From Gammaproteobacteria bacterium (GTDB lineage Bacteria > Pseudomonadota > Gammaproteobacteria > Steroidobacterales > Steroidobacteraceae), in contig CANGBB010000005.1 of the NCBI GenBank assembly GCA_947452065.1, forward strand, positions 76,820-140,819: a DNA stretch of 64,000 nt, read 5' to 3'. A model generated the notes under the pieces. It was not told where the DNA came from. It worked only from the letters and a program-made list of their open reading frames with translations, and did not search any database. The translations under genes and the position numbers were made by a program. Shown in pieces: positions 18,531-28,549 of this stretch (position 1 is its first letter; each line of letters opens with the position of its first letter).

Positions 18531-19544
18531 ATGGCATTGAAAGTCGGCATCAACGGCTACGGTCGCATCGGTCGCAACATTCTGCGTGCGCTGTATGAAT
18601 CCAATCGCAGGAATGAAATCCAGATCGTTGCCATCAACGACCTGGCCGATCCGCAGACCAATGCTCACCTGACGCAGTACGACACGGCCCACGGCAAGTT
18701 CCCCGGCAAGGTGCATGTCGATGGCGACTCGATCGTCGTCAACGGCGATCGCATCAAGGTTTTTGCCGAGCGCGATCCGGCCAAGATTGGCTGGGCCTCG
18801 GTCGGTGCCGACATCGTCTTCGAGTGCACCGGCTTCTTCACCACCAAGGCCGATGCGGGCAAGCATCTGGCGGGCGGTGCCAAGAAGGTCGTGATCTCCG
18901 CGCCCGGTGGCAAGGATGTCGATGCAACCGTCGTCTACGGCGTGAACCACAACGTGCTGAAGTCCAGCATGTCCGTGATCTCCAATGCCTCGTGCACCAC
19001 CAACTGCCTCGCGCCGCTGGCCAAAGTGCTCAATGACGGCATCGGCATCGAGCGCGGTCTGATGACCACTATCCACGCCTACACCAACGATCAGCGTCTG
19101 ACGGACGTCTATCACGAGGACATCCGCCGTGCGCGTTCGGCCACCATGTCGATGATCCCAACGAAGACTGGCGCGGCTGCTGCCGTGGGTCTGGTGCTGC
19201 CCGAGCTCAAGGGCAAGTTCGACGGCTTCGCGGTGCGTATCCCGACCATCAACGTGTCGCTGGTGGACCTCACGTTCACACCGAAGCGCGCGACCACCAT
19301 CGAAGAGATCAACAAGCTGGTCAAGACTGCAGCCGAAGGCCCGCTCAAGGGTGTGCTCGCTTACACCGAAGCGCCGCTGGTCTCGATCGACTACAACCAC
19401 GACGCGCATTCCTCGACCTACGACGCGACCATGAGCCGCATCATCGACGGCAACCTCGTCAAGGTCTGCGCTTGGTACGACAACGAGTGGGGCTTCAGCA
19501 ACCGTATGCTGGACACCACGCTCGCTTGGTCGCGCGCAGTCTGA
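18531..19544 (+). CDS. gap: Glyceraldehyde-3-phosphate dehydrogenase, type I
   Basis: This 337-residue phosphorylating dehydrogenase interconverts glyceraldehyde 3-phosphate and 1,3-bisphosphoglycerate. [14 protein letters not shown] is the Rossmann loop, followed by INDLAD, whose Asp indicates NAD preference. The active site is [24 protein letters not shown] lies near the C-terminus. The ATG is preceded by a strong GGAGGAAC ribosome binding site. It starts 31 bases after tkt and ends 4 bases before pgk, which supports one transcript. Erythrose-4-phosphate dehydrogenase is a close relative but fits less well. Confidence 0.96.
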   Translation: MALKVGINGYGRIGRNILRALYESNRRNEIQIVAINDLADPQTNAHLTQYDTAHGKFPGKVHVDGDSIVVNGDRIKVFAERDPAKIGWASVGADIVFECTGFFTTKADAGKHLAGGAKKVVISAPGGKDVDATVVYGVNHNVLKSSMSVISNASCTTNCLAPLAKVLNDGIGIERGLMTTIHAYTNDQRLTDVYHEDIRRARSATMSMIPTKTGAAAAVGLVLPELKGKFDGFAVRIPTINVSLVDLTFTPKRATTIEEINKLVKTAAEGPLKGVLAYTEAPLVSIDYNHDAHSSTYDATMSRIIDGNLVKVCAWYDNEWGFSNRMLDTTLAWSRAV

Positions 19545-19548
19545 TCGC

Positions 19549-20748
19549 ATGGCCGCTTCGGGATCGGCGGTGAAGCCGCTGCGCATGGCGGATCTGGACC
19601 TCGCTGGCAAGCGGGTTCTGATCCGCGAAGACCTCAATGTGCCGGTCGCCGATGGCGTGGTCACCAGCGATGCGCGTATCCGCGCGGCGTTGCCGACCGT
19701 ACGCATGGCGCTCGACAAGGGGGCGCGCGTGCTGCTGATGTCGCATCTGGGGCGGCCCGAAGAAGGCAAGTTCGAATCGGAGCACTCGCTGGCGCCCGTC
19801 GCCCAGCGACTCTCCGAACTGCTCGGCAAGCCGGTGCCGCTGGTGAAGGACTGGCTCGACGGCGTTGATTGCGCGCCGGGCACAGCGGTGCTGTGTGAAA
19901 ACGTACGCTTCAACAAGGGCGAGAAAAAAGACAACGACGATCTGGCGCGCCGCATGGCTGCGCTGTGCGACGTGTTTGTCATGGACGCCTTCGGCACGGC
20001 GCATCGCGCCGAGGCCAGCACCCACGGCGTGGCCAAGTATGCGCCGGTGGCCTGTGCCGGGCCGCTTCTGGTGGCTGAGCTTGAGGCTCTGGAGCGGGCG
20101 CTGGCTACGCCGGCGCGGCCGATGGTGGCCATCGTTGCCGGCTCCAAGGTTTCCACCAAGCTCACCGTGCTCGAGTCGCTGCTGGGCAAGGTGGATCAGT
20201 TGATCGTCGGCGGGGGCATTGCCAATACGTTCTTGGCGGCCACCGGCGTCAAGGTCGGCAAGTCGCTGTGCGAGTCCGAAATGCTCGACATCGCGCGCCA
20301 GCTCCTTGCGCAGGCCAAGCAGCGCGGTGCCGATATCCCGTTGCCGACGGACGTGGTCGTGGCGCGCGAATTCGCCGCTACGGCGCACGCCGATGTGCGT
20401 GCGGCCAACGATGTGCGTGACGATGAGATGATTCTGGACATTGGCCCTGACACCGCCGAGCGGCTCGCCAAGCTGCTGCAGTCGGCTGGCACCATCATCT
20501 GGAACGGTCCGGTCGGCGTGTTCGAGTTCGACCAGTTCGGCGAGGGCACCCGTGCAATCGCCAACGCAGTGGCAAGCAGCAAGGCTTACTCGCTGGCCGG
20601 TGGCGGCGACACTCTGGCGGCCATCGAGAAGTACGAAGTCGAAGAGGGGATTTCCTATATCTCCACCGGCGGCGGCGCCTTCCTGGAGTTCGTTGAAGGC
20701 AAGGTTTTGCCCGCGGTTGCCATCCTGCAGGAGCGCGCGGCCCGCTAA
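19549..20748 (+). CDS. pgk: Phosphoglycerate kinase
   Basis: This 399-residue enzyme transfers phosphate between 1,3-bisphosphoglycerate and ADP. The family signature appears as [12 protein letters not shown], with [12 protein letters not shown] next, [34 protein letters not shown] in the middle, and WNGPVGVFE and GGGDTLAAI in the nucleotide domain. The start used is the ATG four bases after gap; an internal ATG at codon 13 ([11 protein letters not shown]) agrees better with the usual N-terminus and is a real alternative. A 71-base gap separates it from pyk. Confidence 0.97.
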   Translation: MAASGSAVKPLRMADLDLAGKRVLIREDLNVPVADGVVTSDARIRAALPTVRMALDKGARVLLMSHLGRPEEGKFESEHSLAPVAQRLSELLGKPVPLVKDWLDGVDCAPGTAVLCENVRFNKGEKKDNDDLARRMAALCDVFVMDAFGTAHRAEASTHGVAKYAPVACAGPLLVAELEALERALATPARPMVAIVAGSKVSTKLTVLESLLGKVDQLIVGGGIANTFLAATGVKVGKSLCESEMLDIARQLLAQAKQRGADIPLPTDVVVAREFAATAHADVRAANDVRDDEMILDIGPDTAERLAKLLQSAGTIIWNGPVGVFEFDQFGEGTRAIANAVASSKAYSLAGGGDTLAAIEKYEVEEGISYISTGGGAFLEFVEGKVLPAVAILQERAAR

Positions 20749-20819
20749 GCCCTAAACCCCTACTGGGGCCCCAAGCACTCGGCGTAATGGTGACGCCGCT
20801 ATGGGGTAGACTGGGGCGC

Positions 20820-22259
20820 ATGGATACTTCCCGGCGCACCAAGATCGTAGCGACTCTCGGACCTGCCACCGATGACCCGGCCGTGCTTGCCGCCATGGTC
20901 GGTGCGGGTCTTGATGTTGCCCGTGTCAACTTCTCCCACGGAACGCGCGACGCGCATCGGCGCCGTGTCGAGATGCTGAGAAACGCCGCCCGCGAGGCGA
21001 ATCGCTACGTGGGTGTGCTGGCCGATCTCGCTGGCCCCAAGATCCGCATCGAGAGTTTTCAGGGCGGTGCGGTGCAGCTGGAGGAGGGCGCGCCATTCGC
21101 GCTCGATACAGCGCTCGATCCGACGGCCGGCAACTCCGCCGAGGTGGGCTGCGCCTATCTCAACCTGCCAAACGATGTGCATAACGGCGACGTGCTGCTG
21201 CTCAATGACGGGCAGATCGTGCTCGACGTCGAGCGTGTCAGCGGCACGCGCATTCATTGCGTGGTGCGTGTCGGCGGCACGCTCTCCGATCGCAAGGGCG
21301 TGAACCGGCAGGGTGGCGGAATTTCCGCACCGGCACTCACTGAAAAGGATCTCGAGGACATCAAGCTGGCTGCCGAGCTGGGTATTGATTACCTCGCCGT
21401 CTCCTTCTGTCGTGACGCCGAAGATATCCGCCGTGCGCAAAGCACGCTGCGCAAGTGGCGCGGCGAGGCGCGGGTGGTGGCCAAGATTGAGCGTCATGAG
21501 GCGCTCGATAATCTCTCAGCCATCCTTGGTGTCACCGACGCCGTAATGGTGGCGCGCGGCGATCTGGGCGTTGAGATGGGCTATGCGGAGCTGACGGGCC
21601 TGCAAAAAACCATCATCCGCCAGACACTGGCGCGCAATCGCGTGGTCATCACTGCTACGCAGATGATGGAGTCCATGATCCACAGTCCCATCCCGACCCG
21701 CGCAGAAGTCAGCGACGTGGCCAATGCCGTGCTCGACGGTACTGACGCGGTGATGCTGTCGGCCGAGACGGCTGCCGGTAAATATCCGGTCAAGGCCGTG
21801 CAGGCCATGGCCGAAGTCATTCAGGGTGCGGAGAAATATCAGGTGGGTGCCGAGCGCCGCATCTGGCGCAGCGAGGATGGCTTCACCAACAATGAAGAAG
21901 TCATCTCGATGGCGGTGAACTACACCGCCAGCCACATGCGTGTACGCGCCATCGTGGCGCTGACCGAGTCCGGTCTGACGCCGCTGTTGATGAGTCGCAA
22001 CCGCAACGACATACCGATCTATGCCTTCACGCGTCACGAGGCCACTCGCCGGCGCGCGACCCTCTATCGCGGCGTCTACGCCGTGCCCTTCGACATCACC
22101 ACGTCTGATCCCAAGCAACTGTATCCGGCGATCTTCGAGCAGCTGCTGCAACGGGGTCTGGTGGAGACCGGTGACCAGGTGATCCTGACCAAGGGCGAAC
22201 TCAGCGGCGTGTCCGGCGGCACGAATTCCCTGGTCATTCTCAGCGTGGCGCGCAGCTAA
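20820..22259 (+). CDS. pyk: Pyruvate kinase
   Basis: This 479-residue enzyme converts phosphoenolpyruvate and ADP to pyruvate and ATP. Visible landmarks are TKIVATLGPATDDP, RVNFSHGTRDAH, the catalytic-lysine segment VVAKIERHEALDNL, MVARGDLGVEMG, TATQMMESM and DAVMLSAETAAGKYP. The C-terminal allosteric domain is complete. The start MDTSRRT is 11 codons inside the track ORF. A TAGACT hexamer lies seven bases before the ATG and there is no ribosome binding site, so it may have its own leaderless transcript as well as read-through from pgk. It converges on the SDR gene. Confidence 0.97.
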   Translation: MDTSRRTKIVATLGPATDDPAVLAAMVGAGLDVARVNFSHGTRDAHRRRVEMLRNAAREANRYVGVLADLAGPKIRIESFQGGAVQLEEGAPFALDTALDPTAGNSAEVGCAYLNLPNDVHNGDVLLLNDGQIVLDVERVSGTRIHCVVRVGGTLSDRKGVNRQGGGISAPALTEKDLEDIKLAAELGIDYLAVSFCRDAEDIRRAQSTLRKWRGEARVVAKIERHEALDNLSAILGVTDAVMVARGDLGVEMGYAELTGLQKTIIRQTLARNRVVITATQMMESMIHSPIPTRAEVSDVANAVLDGTDAVMLSAETAAGKYPVKAVQAMAEVIQGAEKYQVGAERRIWRSEDGFTNNEEVISMAVNYTASHMRVRAIVALTESGLTPLLMSRNRNDIPIYAFTRHEATRRRATLYRGVYAVPFDITTSDPKQLYPAIFEQLLQRGLVETGDQVILTKGELSGVSGGTNSLVILSVARS

Positions 22260-22282
22260 CAGCCGTCGCGTTGCGGCGTTGA

Positions 22283-23095
22283 TCAGTCCTTCGTGCGCGC
22301 TTCGGGGCGCCAGCCGATGCGCCGGACTACGGTCCGCAGCGTCCGGTGGAAGTGGCGCGCGATGAACACCAGCAGCTTGCCGTGGAAGGTGACGATCACC
22401 TCGTCCTGACCCCTCGCAATGGCTCGGGCGATGACGCGTGCCGCTTGCGGCGTACGCATCCGGAGCCACGCCGGGATCGGGTCTGATGCCCCAGCATGAA
22501 ACAGCCCACGGTTGTCGGTGCGACGGATATCCGAGTCGATGTAGGCCGGCGACACCAGTGTGACGCCGATGCCCTCGCGACCAAGTTCGCCACGCAATGA
22601 CTCCGCCAGAGCACGCACTGCGAACTTGCTCATGGCATAGGCTGAGGCGCCCGGTGCTGCGACGTAACCGGCAACGCTGCCGATGATCACCAGCCGACCA
22701 CGCGCAGCGCGCAGCGCCGGCAGGGACTCCTGCACCGTGCGCAGCACACCGAAGACATTGGTTTCGAACTGGCGACGATAGTCGGCCAACGTCAGCCGTG
22801 TCAGTGGGCCGGTCACGCTGTAGCCGGCGTTCGCGATCACGATGTCGATGCCCGATTCACCCGCCCAGTCGGCGATGGCGCGCGCCACAGCACCATCGTG
22901 AGTCACATCGGCAGTTTGGATGCTGACCTCTGCGCCCGTGGCGCGCAGACGTTCCGCGAGCTCCGCGAGTCGTTCGCTACGACGCGCCAGCAGCAGCAGG
23001 CGTGCGCCGCGGCGCGCATAGTTCTCAGCCAGCGCCGCACCGATCCCGGAGGAGGCGCCGGTGATCAGTACGCGTGGGTTTTCAGTGCGGCTCAT
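22283..23095 (-). CDS. Short-chain dehydrogenase/reductase family oxidoreductase
   Basis: This is a 270-residue classical SDR. It has the cofactor loop TGASSGIGAALAE, the NAG motif as IANAGYS, the catalytic Ser region IGSVAGYVAAPGASAYAMSKFA with the Tyr-x-x-x-Lys pair (YAMSK), and SPAYIDSDIRR after it. The C-terminus is basic and hydrophobic (LLVFIARHFHRTLRTVVRRIGW), suggesting membrane association; the substrate is unknown. It lies 23 bases downstream of mgtE, so the two are probably co-transcribed. The track ORF adds 74 upstream codons that lie mostly inside mgtE. Confidence 0.85.
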   Translation of the reverse strand: MSRTENPRVLITGASSGIGAALAENYARRGARLLLLARRSERLAELAERLRATGAEVSIQTADVTHDGAVARAIADWAGESGIDIVIANAGYSVTGPLTRLTLADYRRQFETNVFGVLRTVQESLPALRAARGRLVIIGSVAGYVAAPGASAYAMSKFAVRALAESLRGELGREGIGVTLVSPAYIDSDIRRTDNRGLFHAGASDPIPAWLRMRTPQAARVIARAIARGQDEVIVTFHGKLLVFIARHFHRTLRTVVRRIGWRPEARTKD

Positions 23096-23118
23096 GATCA
23101 GTCCCGGCGACTCAACGC

Positions 23119-24480
23119 TCAGAGCAGGAACAGCGTGCCGAGGCCAAGCAGCGTGGCGAATCCGATGCAGTCCGTGAAAGTGGTCAGGATGACGCCCGCG
23201 GCCAGCGCTGGATCGATGCGCAGTCGGCGCAGGGTCAGTGGCACGGTGACACCGACGATGGCTGCAGCCAGCAGGTTCACCATCATCGCCGCGGCAATGA
23301 TGACAGCGATTTTCCAAGTGCCGAACCAGCTGACGGTGGCCGCGCCCACCACCAGCGCCCAGATCAGCCCGTTGGTGGCACCCACGGCGATTTCCTTAAA
23401 CAGTAGCCAGCGCGCGTTGGCCCACTGCACCTGACCCAGTGCCAGCCCGCGCACGATCAGTGTCACGGTCTGGGTGCCGGCGATGCCGCCCATGCTGGCA
23501 ACAATCGGCATCAGCGTGGCCAATGCGGTGACACGCTGGATGGTGCCTTCGAAGGGGCGCACCACCGACGAGGCCAGGAAAGCTGTCAGCAAGTTGATGC
23601 CCAGCCAGACCAGACGGCGCTGGGTCGAGGCGGCAACACCGGCGAAGATATCTTCCTCGTCGTGAAGGCCGGCCATGCTGAGCACGGAATGCGCCGCTTC
23701 CTCGCTGATCACGTCGACCACGTCATCGACTGTGATACGACCCAGCAGCTGGCCTTCATCATCCACCACCGCGGCGGAGACCAGGTCGCGATCGCGGAAC
23801 AACTGCGTGACTTCGCTGGCGGGGATGGCCGGCGCGATGCGCGGCGCTTCCGCATCCATGGCTGCGCCGACATCGCTCTCCGGATCAGCCGTCAGCAGGT
23901 GGGTGAGCGGTACGGCACCGAGGTAACGATTGCGCGAGTCGACGATGAACAGGCTGTCGGTGCGCTTGGGCAGCTCGCCGCGCATGCGCAGGTAGCGCAG
24001 CACCACTTCGACGCTGACGTCAGCGCGCAGGCTGATGGTGTCGGTGTTCATCAGGCCGCCCGCGCTGTCCTCGGGCCAGGCCAGCACGCGGTTCAGGCGC
24101 TCACGATCCGCATGGTCCATCGACTTCAGCAGCTGCTGCGTGACCGTCTCCGGCAACTCCGCGACGAGGTCGGCGAGGTCGTCGACCTGCATGCCCTCGG
24201 TGGCAGCCACCAGTTCGTCCGGTTCCATCTCGCTGATGAGATCGTTGCGTACCGGATCGCTGAGCTCGACCAGCACCTCACCTTCGGCTTCTGGCTCAAC
24301 GAATTCCCAGACGACGTCGCGTTGTGCTGGCGGCAGCGACTCGAGCAACTGCGCAACCTCGGCCGGGTGCATGGCTGTGACCATGCGTTGCGCCGAGCGC
24401 AACGCACCCTGGCCCAGCGCACGGCGCAGCAGTGCCAGGCGCGTCTGCTTGGGAGACAGGATGTCGGTCGTGGTGTCCAT
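23119..24480 (-). CDS. mgtE: Magnesium transporter MgtE
   Basis: This is a 453-residue Mg2+ channel of the MgtE family. The acidic N-terminal domain (about 30-130) contains HPAEVAQLLESLP. A pair of CBS domains follows (about 135-265), ending at RITVDDVVDVI. The C-terminal membrane domain has five helices with GGIAGTQTVTLIVRGLALG and ILTTFTDCIGF, the latter holding the Asp that lines the pore in characterised members. Channel opening in the family is set by Mg2+ bound to the cytoplasmic domains. I start at MDTTTDI. A TACACT hexamer lies nine bases before the ATG. The gene is divergent from maeB. Confidence 0.94.
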   Translation of the reverse strand: MDTTTDILSPKQTRLALLRRALGQGALRSAQRMVTAMHPAEVAQLLESLPPAQRDVVWEFVEPEAEGEVLVELSDPVRNDLISEMEPDELVAATEGMQVDDLADLVAELPETVTQQLLKSMDHADRERLNRVLAWPEDSAGGLMNTDTISLRADVSVEVVLRYLRMRGELPKRTDSLFIVDSRNRYLGAVPLTHLLTADPESDVGAAMDAEAPRIAPAIPASEVTQLFRDRDLVSAAVVDDEGQLLGRITVDDVVDVISEEAAHSVLSMAGLHDEEDIFAGVAASTQRRLVWLGINLLTAFLASSVVRPFEGTIQRVTALATLMPIVASMGGIAGTQTVTLIVRGLALGQVQWANARWLLFKEIAVGATNGLIWALVVGAATVSWFGTWKIAVIIAAAMMVNLLAAAIVGVTVPLTLRRLRIDPALAAGVILTTFTDCIGFATLLGLGTLFLL

Positions 24481-24627
24481 GCGGGCGCTAGTGTACCCTC
24501 GCAACGCAAAATGTCCTTTGCCGATTGGCGTCTCCGACAAGTCCGGGCGCTGACGGCCAGTCCGAAGGCGTGTCGCGTCAATGCCGGCGGACTAGGCAGG
24601 GCCCAACGACGCTGCGAGAATGCTTTG

Positions 24628-26913
24628 ATGGAAGAAGAACTGAAGAAAGCCGCTCTGGATTACCACCGTTTCCCGACCCCGGGAAAGATTGCGCTGGCAC
24701 CGACCAAGGTGCTCACTAACCAGCGTGACCTCAGCCTGGCGTATTCGCCCGGCGTGGCTTACGCCAGCCTGGCCATCAAGGAGAACCCGCTGGAAGCGGC
24801 CAGCGTGACCTCGCGCGCCAACCTGGTCGCCGTGGTGACCAACGGCACGGCGGTGCTCGGCTTGGGCAATATTGGCCCGCTCGCCGGCAAGCCGGTGATG
24901 GAGGGCAAAGGCTGCCTCTTCAAGAAATTCGCCGGCATCGATGTGTTCGACATCGAGATCGACGAAACCGATCCCGACAAATTCGTCGATATCGTCGCTG
25001 CCCTTGAGCCGACGTTTGGCGGCATCAACCTCGAGGACATCAAGGCACCGGAGTGCTTCTACATCGAGCGCAAGCTCCGCGAGCGCATGAAGATCCCGGT
25101 TTTCCACGACGACCAGCATGGCACCGCCATCATCGTCTCGGCCGCAGTGCTCAATGCACTCAAAGTCGTTGGCAAGGACATCGGCAAGGTCAAGCTGGCC
25201 TGCTCGGGTGCGGGCGCCGCGGCCATTGCCTGCCTAGACCTGCTTTGCGCGCTGGGTTTGAAGCGCGAGAACGTCTCTGTCGCGGACAGCAAGGGCGTGG
25301 TCTATCAGGGTCGCCCCAACACGGATGCCGACAAGCTGCGCTATGCGCAGAACACCGCGGCGCGGACGCTGGCCGATATCATGGTCGATGCGGACATCTT
25401 CCTTGGTCTCTCCGGGCCTGGCCTGGTGAAGCCGGAAATGGTGGTGCGGATGGCGCCCAAGCCGCTGATCCTTGCGCTGGCCAATCCCGAGCCTGAGATC
25501 CGCCCGGAACTGGCCAAGCAGGCGCGACCGGATTGCATCGTTGGTACAGGCCGTTCGGACTATCCGAACCAGGTCAACAACTCGCTCTGCTTCCCGTTCA
25601 TCTTCCGCGGCGCGCTGGATGTTGGTGCGACCACCATCAACGACCCGATGAAAATGGCGTGCGTGCATGCAATTGCCGAACTGGCGCAGGCCGAGCAGTC
25701 GGACGTGGCCACCACGGCCTACGGCGAGGGCACGGCCAGCTTTGGTCCGGATTCCATCATCCCGCGTGCCTTTGATCCGCGCCTGATCATGCAGATCGCC
25801 CCGGCTGTGGCCAAGGCGGCCATGGACAGCGGCGTAGCCACGCTGCCGATCACGGACTTCAATGCCTATCGTGCGCGACTGACGCAGTTCGTCTACGAAT
25901 CCGCTTCAGCGATGCAGCCGGTGTTTGCCGCCGCCAAGCGCAACCCGAAGCGCGTGCTGTTTGCCGAGGGCGAAGAAGCCCGCGTGTTGCAGGCCGCGCA
26001 GGTGGCCATCGACGAAAAGCTGGCGCGTCCGGTGCTCGTCGGTCGTATCGACGTGATCAATGACCGCATCGAAAAGCTCGGGCTGCGGCTGCGTCTCGGC
26101 GAGAACTGCGACGGCGTCAATGTGCTCAATGACGCGCGCTTCCGCGAGGCGTGGAACGAGTACTACCAGCTGGCCAAGCGTGACGGCGTCACGCGTGCGC
26201 AGGCCATGGAAGACATGCGCAGCCGCGCCACGCTGATTGCCGCGATCCTGCTTCGCCGCGGCGACGCCGATGCGATGCTCTGCGGCACTACGGGCAACTA
26301 CCTCGAACATCTGAAGTTCATCCGCCTTGCGATCGGTAAGCGTGCCGGCGTACATAATTTCGCCGCCATGCAGATGCTGATCCTGCCGGATCGTCAGCTG
26401 TTCATCTGTGATACCCATGTCAACGTTGATCCGGATGCCGAACAGATTGCGGCGATGACGCTGATGGCGGCCGAGCAGGTGCGGCGCTTCGGTGTCACGC
26501 CCAGTGTGGCGCTGGTCAGTCATTCCAGTTTCGGCAGTTCCCGTGCGCCTTCCGCGGTGAAGATGCGCGAAGCGCTTGAGCTGATCACAGCGCGTGCGCC
26601 GGGCCTCTCGGTCGAGGGTGAGATGCGCGCCGACTCGGCGCTGTCGGCCATGATCCGCGACAATGAGTTCCCGGATTCGCGTCTGACCAGCAATGCCAAC
26701 CTGCTGATCATGCCGAACGTTGATGCAGCCAACATCTGCTACAACGCGCTGCGCATCGCAGCCGGCAATGGTGCGACGGTTGGTGGGATCCTGCTCGGTG
26801 CCGCACAGCCCGCGCACATCCTCACCGGATCGGCCACGGTGCGGCGCATCGTCGACATGACCGCGTTCGCAGTCGCTGACGCCGGCGCCAGCCGCGACCG
26901 CTCGGCGCTGTAG
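24628..26913 (+). CDS. maeB: NADP-dependent malic enzyme with phosphotransacetylase-like domain
   Basis: This 761-residue MaeB-type protein (E. coli 759) decarboxylates malate to pyruvate with NADP reduction. Residues 1-430 are the malic enzyme part, with [44 protein letters not shown] and the cofactor loop [12 protein letters not shown]. Residues about 430-761 resemble phosphotransacetylase ([21 protein letters not shown]). In studied homologues that domain is regulatory and lacks acetyl transfer. The true start is [12 protein letters not shown]; the track ORF runs 322 codons upstream, antisense to mgtE. Together with pyk it controls the pyruvate-malate node. Confidence 0.95.
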   Translation: MEEELKKAALDYHRFPTPGKIALAPTKVLTNQRDLSLAYSPGVAYASLAIKENPLEAASVTSRANLVAVVTNGTAVLGLGNIGPLAGKPVMEGKGCLFKKFAGIDVFDIEIDETDPDKFVDIVAALEPTFGGINLEDIKAPECFYIERKLRERMKIPVFHDDQHGTAIIVSAAVLNALKVVGKDIGKVKLACSGAGAAAIACLDLLCALGLKRENVSVADSKGVVYQGRPNTDADKLRYAQNTAARTLADIMVDADIFLGLSGPGLVKPEMVVRMAPKPLILALANPEPEIRPELAKQARPDCIVGTGRSDYPNQVNNSLCFPFIFRGALDVGATTINDPMKMACVHAIAELAQAEQSDVATTAYGEGTASFGPDSIIPRAFDPRLIMQIAPAVAKAAMDSGVATLPITDFNAYRARLTQFVYESASAMQPVFAAAKRNPKRVLFAEGEEARVLQAAQVAIDEKLARPVLVGRIDVINDRIEKLGLRLRLGENCDGVNVLNDARFREAWNEYYQLAKRDGVTRAQAMEDMRSRATLIAAILLRRGDADAMLCGTTGNYLEHLKFIRLAIGKRAGVHNFAAMQMLILPDRQLFICDTHVNVDPDAEQIAAMTLMAAEQVRRFGVTPSVALVSHSSFGSSRAPSAVKMREALELITARAPGLSVEGEMRADSALSAMIRDNEFPDSRLTSNANLLIMPNVDAANICYNALRIAAGNGATVGGILLGAAQPAHILTGSATVRRIVDMTAFAVADAGASRDRSAL

Positions 26914-26957
26914 AGCCCGCACGATCGACCTGCGGCGCACGCGCTGAGGGAGCAACC

Positions 26958-27305
26958 GTGGGAATCGTCTACAGCACGGGTCTGGGCACTATCTGTCCTG
27001 GTTGCCGGCGGCCAGCCGCGGGCTGCGTTTGCCGGACGGCCAGTGGCAACAAGGTGCAGCCCGCAGGTGGCGCAGTGCGCGTGCTGCGCGAGAAGCAGGG
27101 GCGGGGTGGCAAGGTGGTGTCGGTCATCACCGGCCTGCCGCTGAATGCCGAACAACTGGCGACGCTCGCTGGCGAGCTCAAGCGCCGCTGCGGCGCGGGT
27201 GGCGGAGTCGCCGGCACCAATATCGAGATCCAGGGAGACCACCGCGACACGCTGGTGGCCGAACTCTTGAAACGAGGGTTCAGCGCCAAGCGCGCCGGCG
27301 GCTGA
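26958..27305 (+). CDS. yciH: Translation initiation factor Sui1/YciH family protein
   Basis: This 115-residue SUI1-domain protein is the bacterial relative of eIF1. Its N-terminus has CPGCRRPAAGCVC, a cysteine-rich patch common in bacterial YciH proteins. The SUI1 core reads VRVLREKQGRGGKVVSVITGLP through KRRCGAGGGV and IEIQGDHRD. The start is GTG, preceded by GAGGGAG. In E. coli YciH has been linked to initiation fidelity and stress-time translation control. It follows maeB by 44 bases and converges on rapZ. Confidence 0.9.
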   Translation: MGIVYSTGLGTICPGCRRPAAGCVCRTASGNKVQPAGGAVRVLREKQGRGGKVVSVITGLPLNAEQLATLAGELKRRCGAGGGVAGTNIEIQGDHRDTLVAELLKRGFSAKRAGG

Positions 27306-27321
27306 ACAGCCGCTACTGCTG

Positions 27322-28197
27322 TCAGGTCTTGGGCAGGGCGGAATGCCGCGTGCGAATGTCGAGTTGCGTGTTGCCCATAAGCCTCGCCAGCTTCTCGGCG
27401 ATGTACACGGAACGATGTCGGCCGCCGGTGCAGCCAATAGCGATGGTGAAATAGGTACGGTTGGAGGCGCGAAACTCTGCGAACCGCGGCTCGATGAAAC
27501 GCTGGATGTCCTGGATGTAGCGTTCCACGCCGGACTGGTTTTCCAGGAAGTGGGCCACAGCCGGATCCCGCCCGGTCAGATCACGCAGCCCCGGCTCCCA
27601 GTAGGGGTTGGGCAATGAGCGTGCATCGAACACAAAATCTGCATCCCCGGGTATGCCGTACTTGAAGCCGAAGGATTCGATCAGCACCGCGAGCTTGTTC
27701 TTGCGGCGCTGCTCCACGCGCAGATGCATCTGCTCGCGCAGCTCGTGCACACCCATGCTTGAGGTGTCGATCACCAAATCGGCCGCATTGAGCAGCGGCT
27801 CTAGGAGTCGTCTTTCAGTGGCGATCGCCTCACGCAGGCTCTCGCCGCCGCGACTCAATGGGTGCATGCGGCGTGTTTCCGCAAAGCGCCGCAGCAGTTC
27901 GTCCTCATTCGTGACCAGAAAGATCAGTTCGCACTCGATGCCACTGCGACGCAGCTCCGTGATCAGTCCCGGCACCGAGCTGATTTCCGCGTCGGTGTTG
28001 CGTGCATCGATGCCGACCGCAGTGCGCTGGTACACCGTATCTGGGCTGCGCACGCTGTGTGATATGAACGGCTTGAGCAGTGCCGCCGGCATGTTGTCGA
28101 TACAGTAAAAGCCCAGATCCTCAAGCAGGTGCAGCGCCACGCTCTTGCCTGACCCGGACAGGCCGCTGAGGATCAGCAATCGCGTGGTGCCGCTCAT
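27322..28197 (-). CDS. rapZ: RNase adapter protein RapZ
   Basis: This 291-residue P-loop protein has Walker A GLSGSGKS at residues 12-19, LGFYCIDNMPA after it, and the C-terminal IGCTGGRHRSVYIAEKL. In E. coli RapZ binds glucosamine 6-phosphate and delivers the small RNA GlmZ to RNase E, tuning glmS. It is the last gene of the rpoN-hpf-rapZ group, with an AGGAAG ribosome binding site. The ptsN gene often found between hpf and rapZ is absent, and npr does not follow. No GlmZ-like RNA is recognised in the window. Confidence 0.95.
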   Translation of the reverse strand: MSGTTRLLILSGLSGSGKSVALHLLEDLGFYCIDNMPAALLKPFISHSVRSPDTVYQRTAVGIDARNTDAEISSVPGLITELRRSGIECELIFLVTNEDELLRRFAETRRMHPLSRGGESLREAIATERRLLEPLLNAADLVIDTSSMGVHELREQMHLRVEQRRKNKLAVLIESFGFKYGIPGDADFVFDARSLPNPYWEPGLRDLTGRDPAVAHFLENQSGVERYIQDIQRFIEPRFAEFRASNRTYFTIAIGCTGGRHRSVYIAEKLARLMGNTQLDIRTRHSALPKT

Positions 28198-28218
28198 GGT
28201 CGCTTCCTGCCTCTGAGC

Positions 28219-28539
28219 TTAGCTCTGCGCGCCGTGGCGCGCTTCGGCGGCGTGGTGGTCGTTCACCTTTTCCTTGTGCTTGACCACCAACCGGTCAAGT
28301 TTGTCGGTCAGCGCGTCGATGGCTGCGTACATATGCTCGTCCGAAGCCATGGCGTGCAGGGTCTCCCCGCGCATGTGCAGCGTTGCCTCAGCCTTGTGCA
28401 CCAGCTTTTCGACGGTCAGAACACAATGCATGTCGATCAGCTGGTCGAAATGACGCAGCACCCTCTCCAGCTTCTTCTCGACATAGCTGCGCAGCGCCGG
28501 AGTGATTTCCAGGTGATGACCGGTGAGTTTCAGATGCAT
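28219..28539 (-). CDS. hpf: Ribosome hibernation promoting factor, short form
   Basis: This 106-residue protein of the HPF/YfiA family begins MHLKLTGHHLEITPALRSYVEKKLERV and has the beta-alpha fold with a basic C-terminus. It lacks the C-terminal dimerisation domain of long HPF, so it is the short form that acts on 70S ribosomes in stationary phase. I start at MHLKLTG, with GAGGAG nine bases upstream; the track ORF extends back into rpoN. It follows rpoN by ten bases. Confidence 0.95.
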   Translation of the reverse strand: MHLKLTGHHLEITPALRSYVEKKLERVLRHFDQLIDMHCVLTVEKLVHKAEATLHMRGETLHAMASDEHMYAAIDALTDKLDRLVVKHKEKVNDHHAAEARHGAQS

Positions 28540-28549
28540 GGTGATCTCC

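Noticed and set aside
18438-20189. 583-codon minus-strand ORF opposite gap and pgk
   Set aside because: It is a mirror of two highly conserved genes in GC-rich DNA; its composition is low-complexity Ser/Arg/His and shows no domain.
23662-24627. 322-codon upstream extension of maeB in the ORF track
   Set aside because: It lies antisense to mgtE, has no homology I recognise, and MaeB begins naturally at [16 protein letters not shown].
27290-27322. GGCGGCTG/CAGCCGCT inverted repeat between yciH and rapZ as a terminator
   Set aside because: The stem is real but has a two-base loop and no T-run on either strand.
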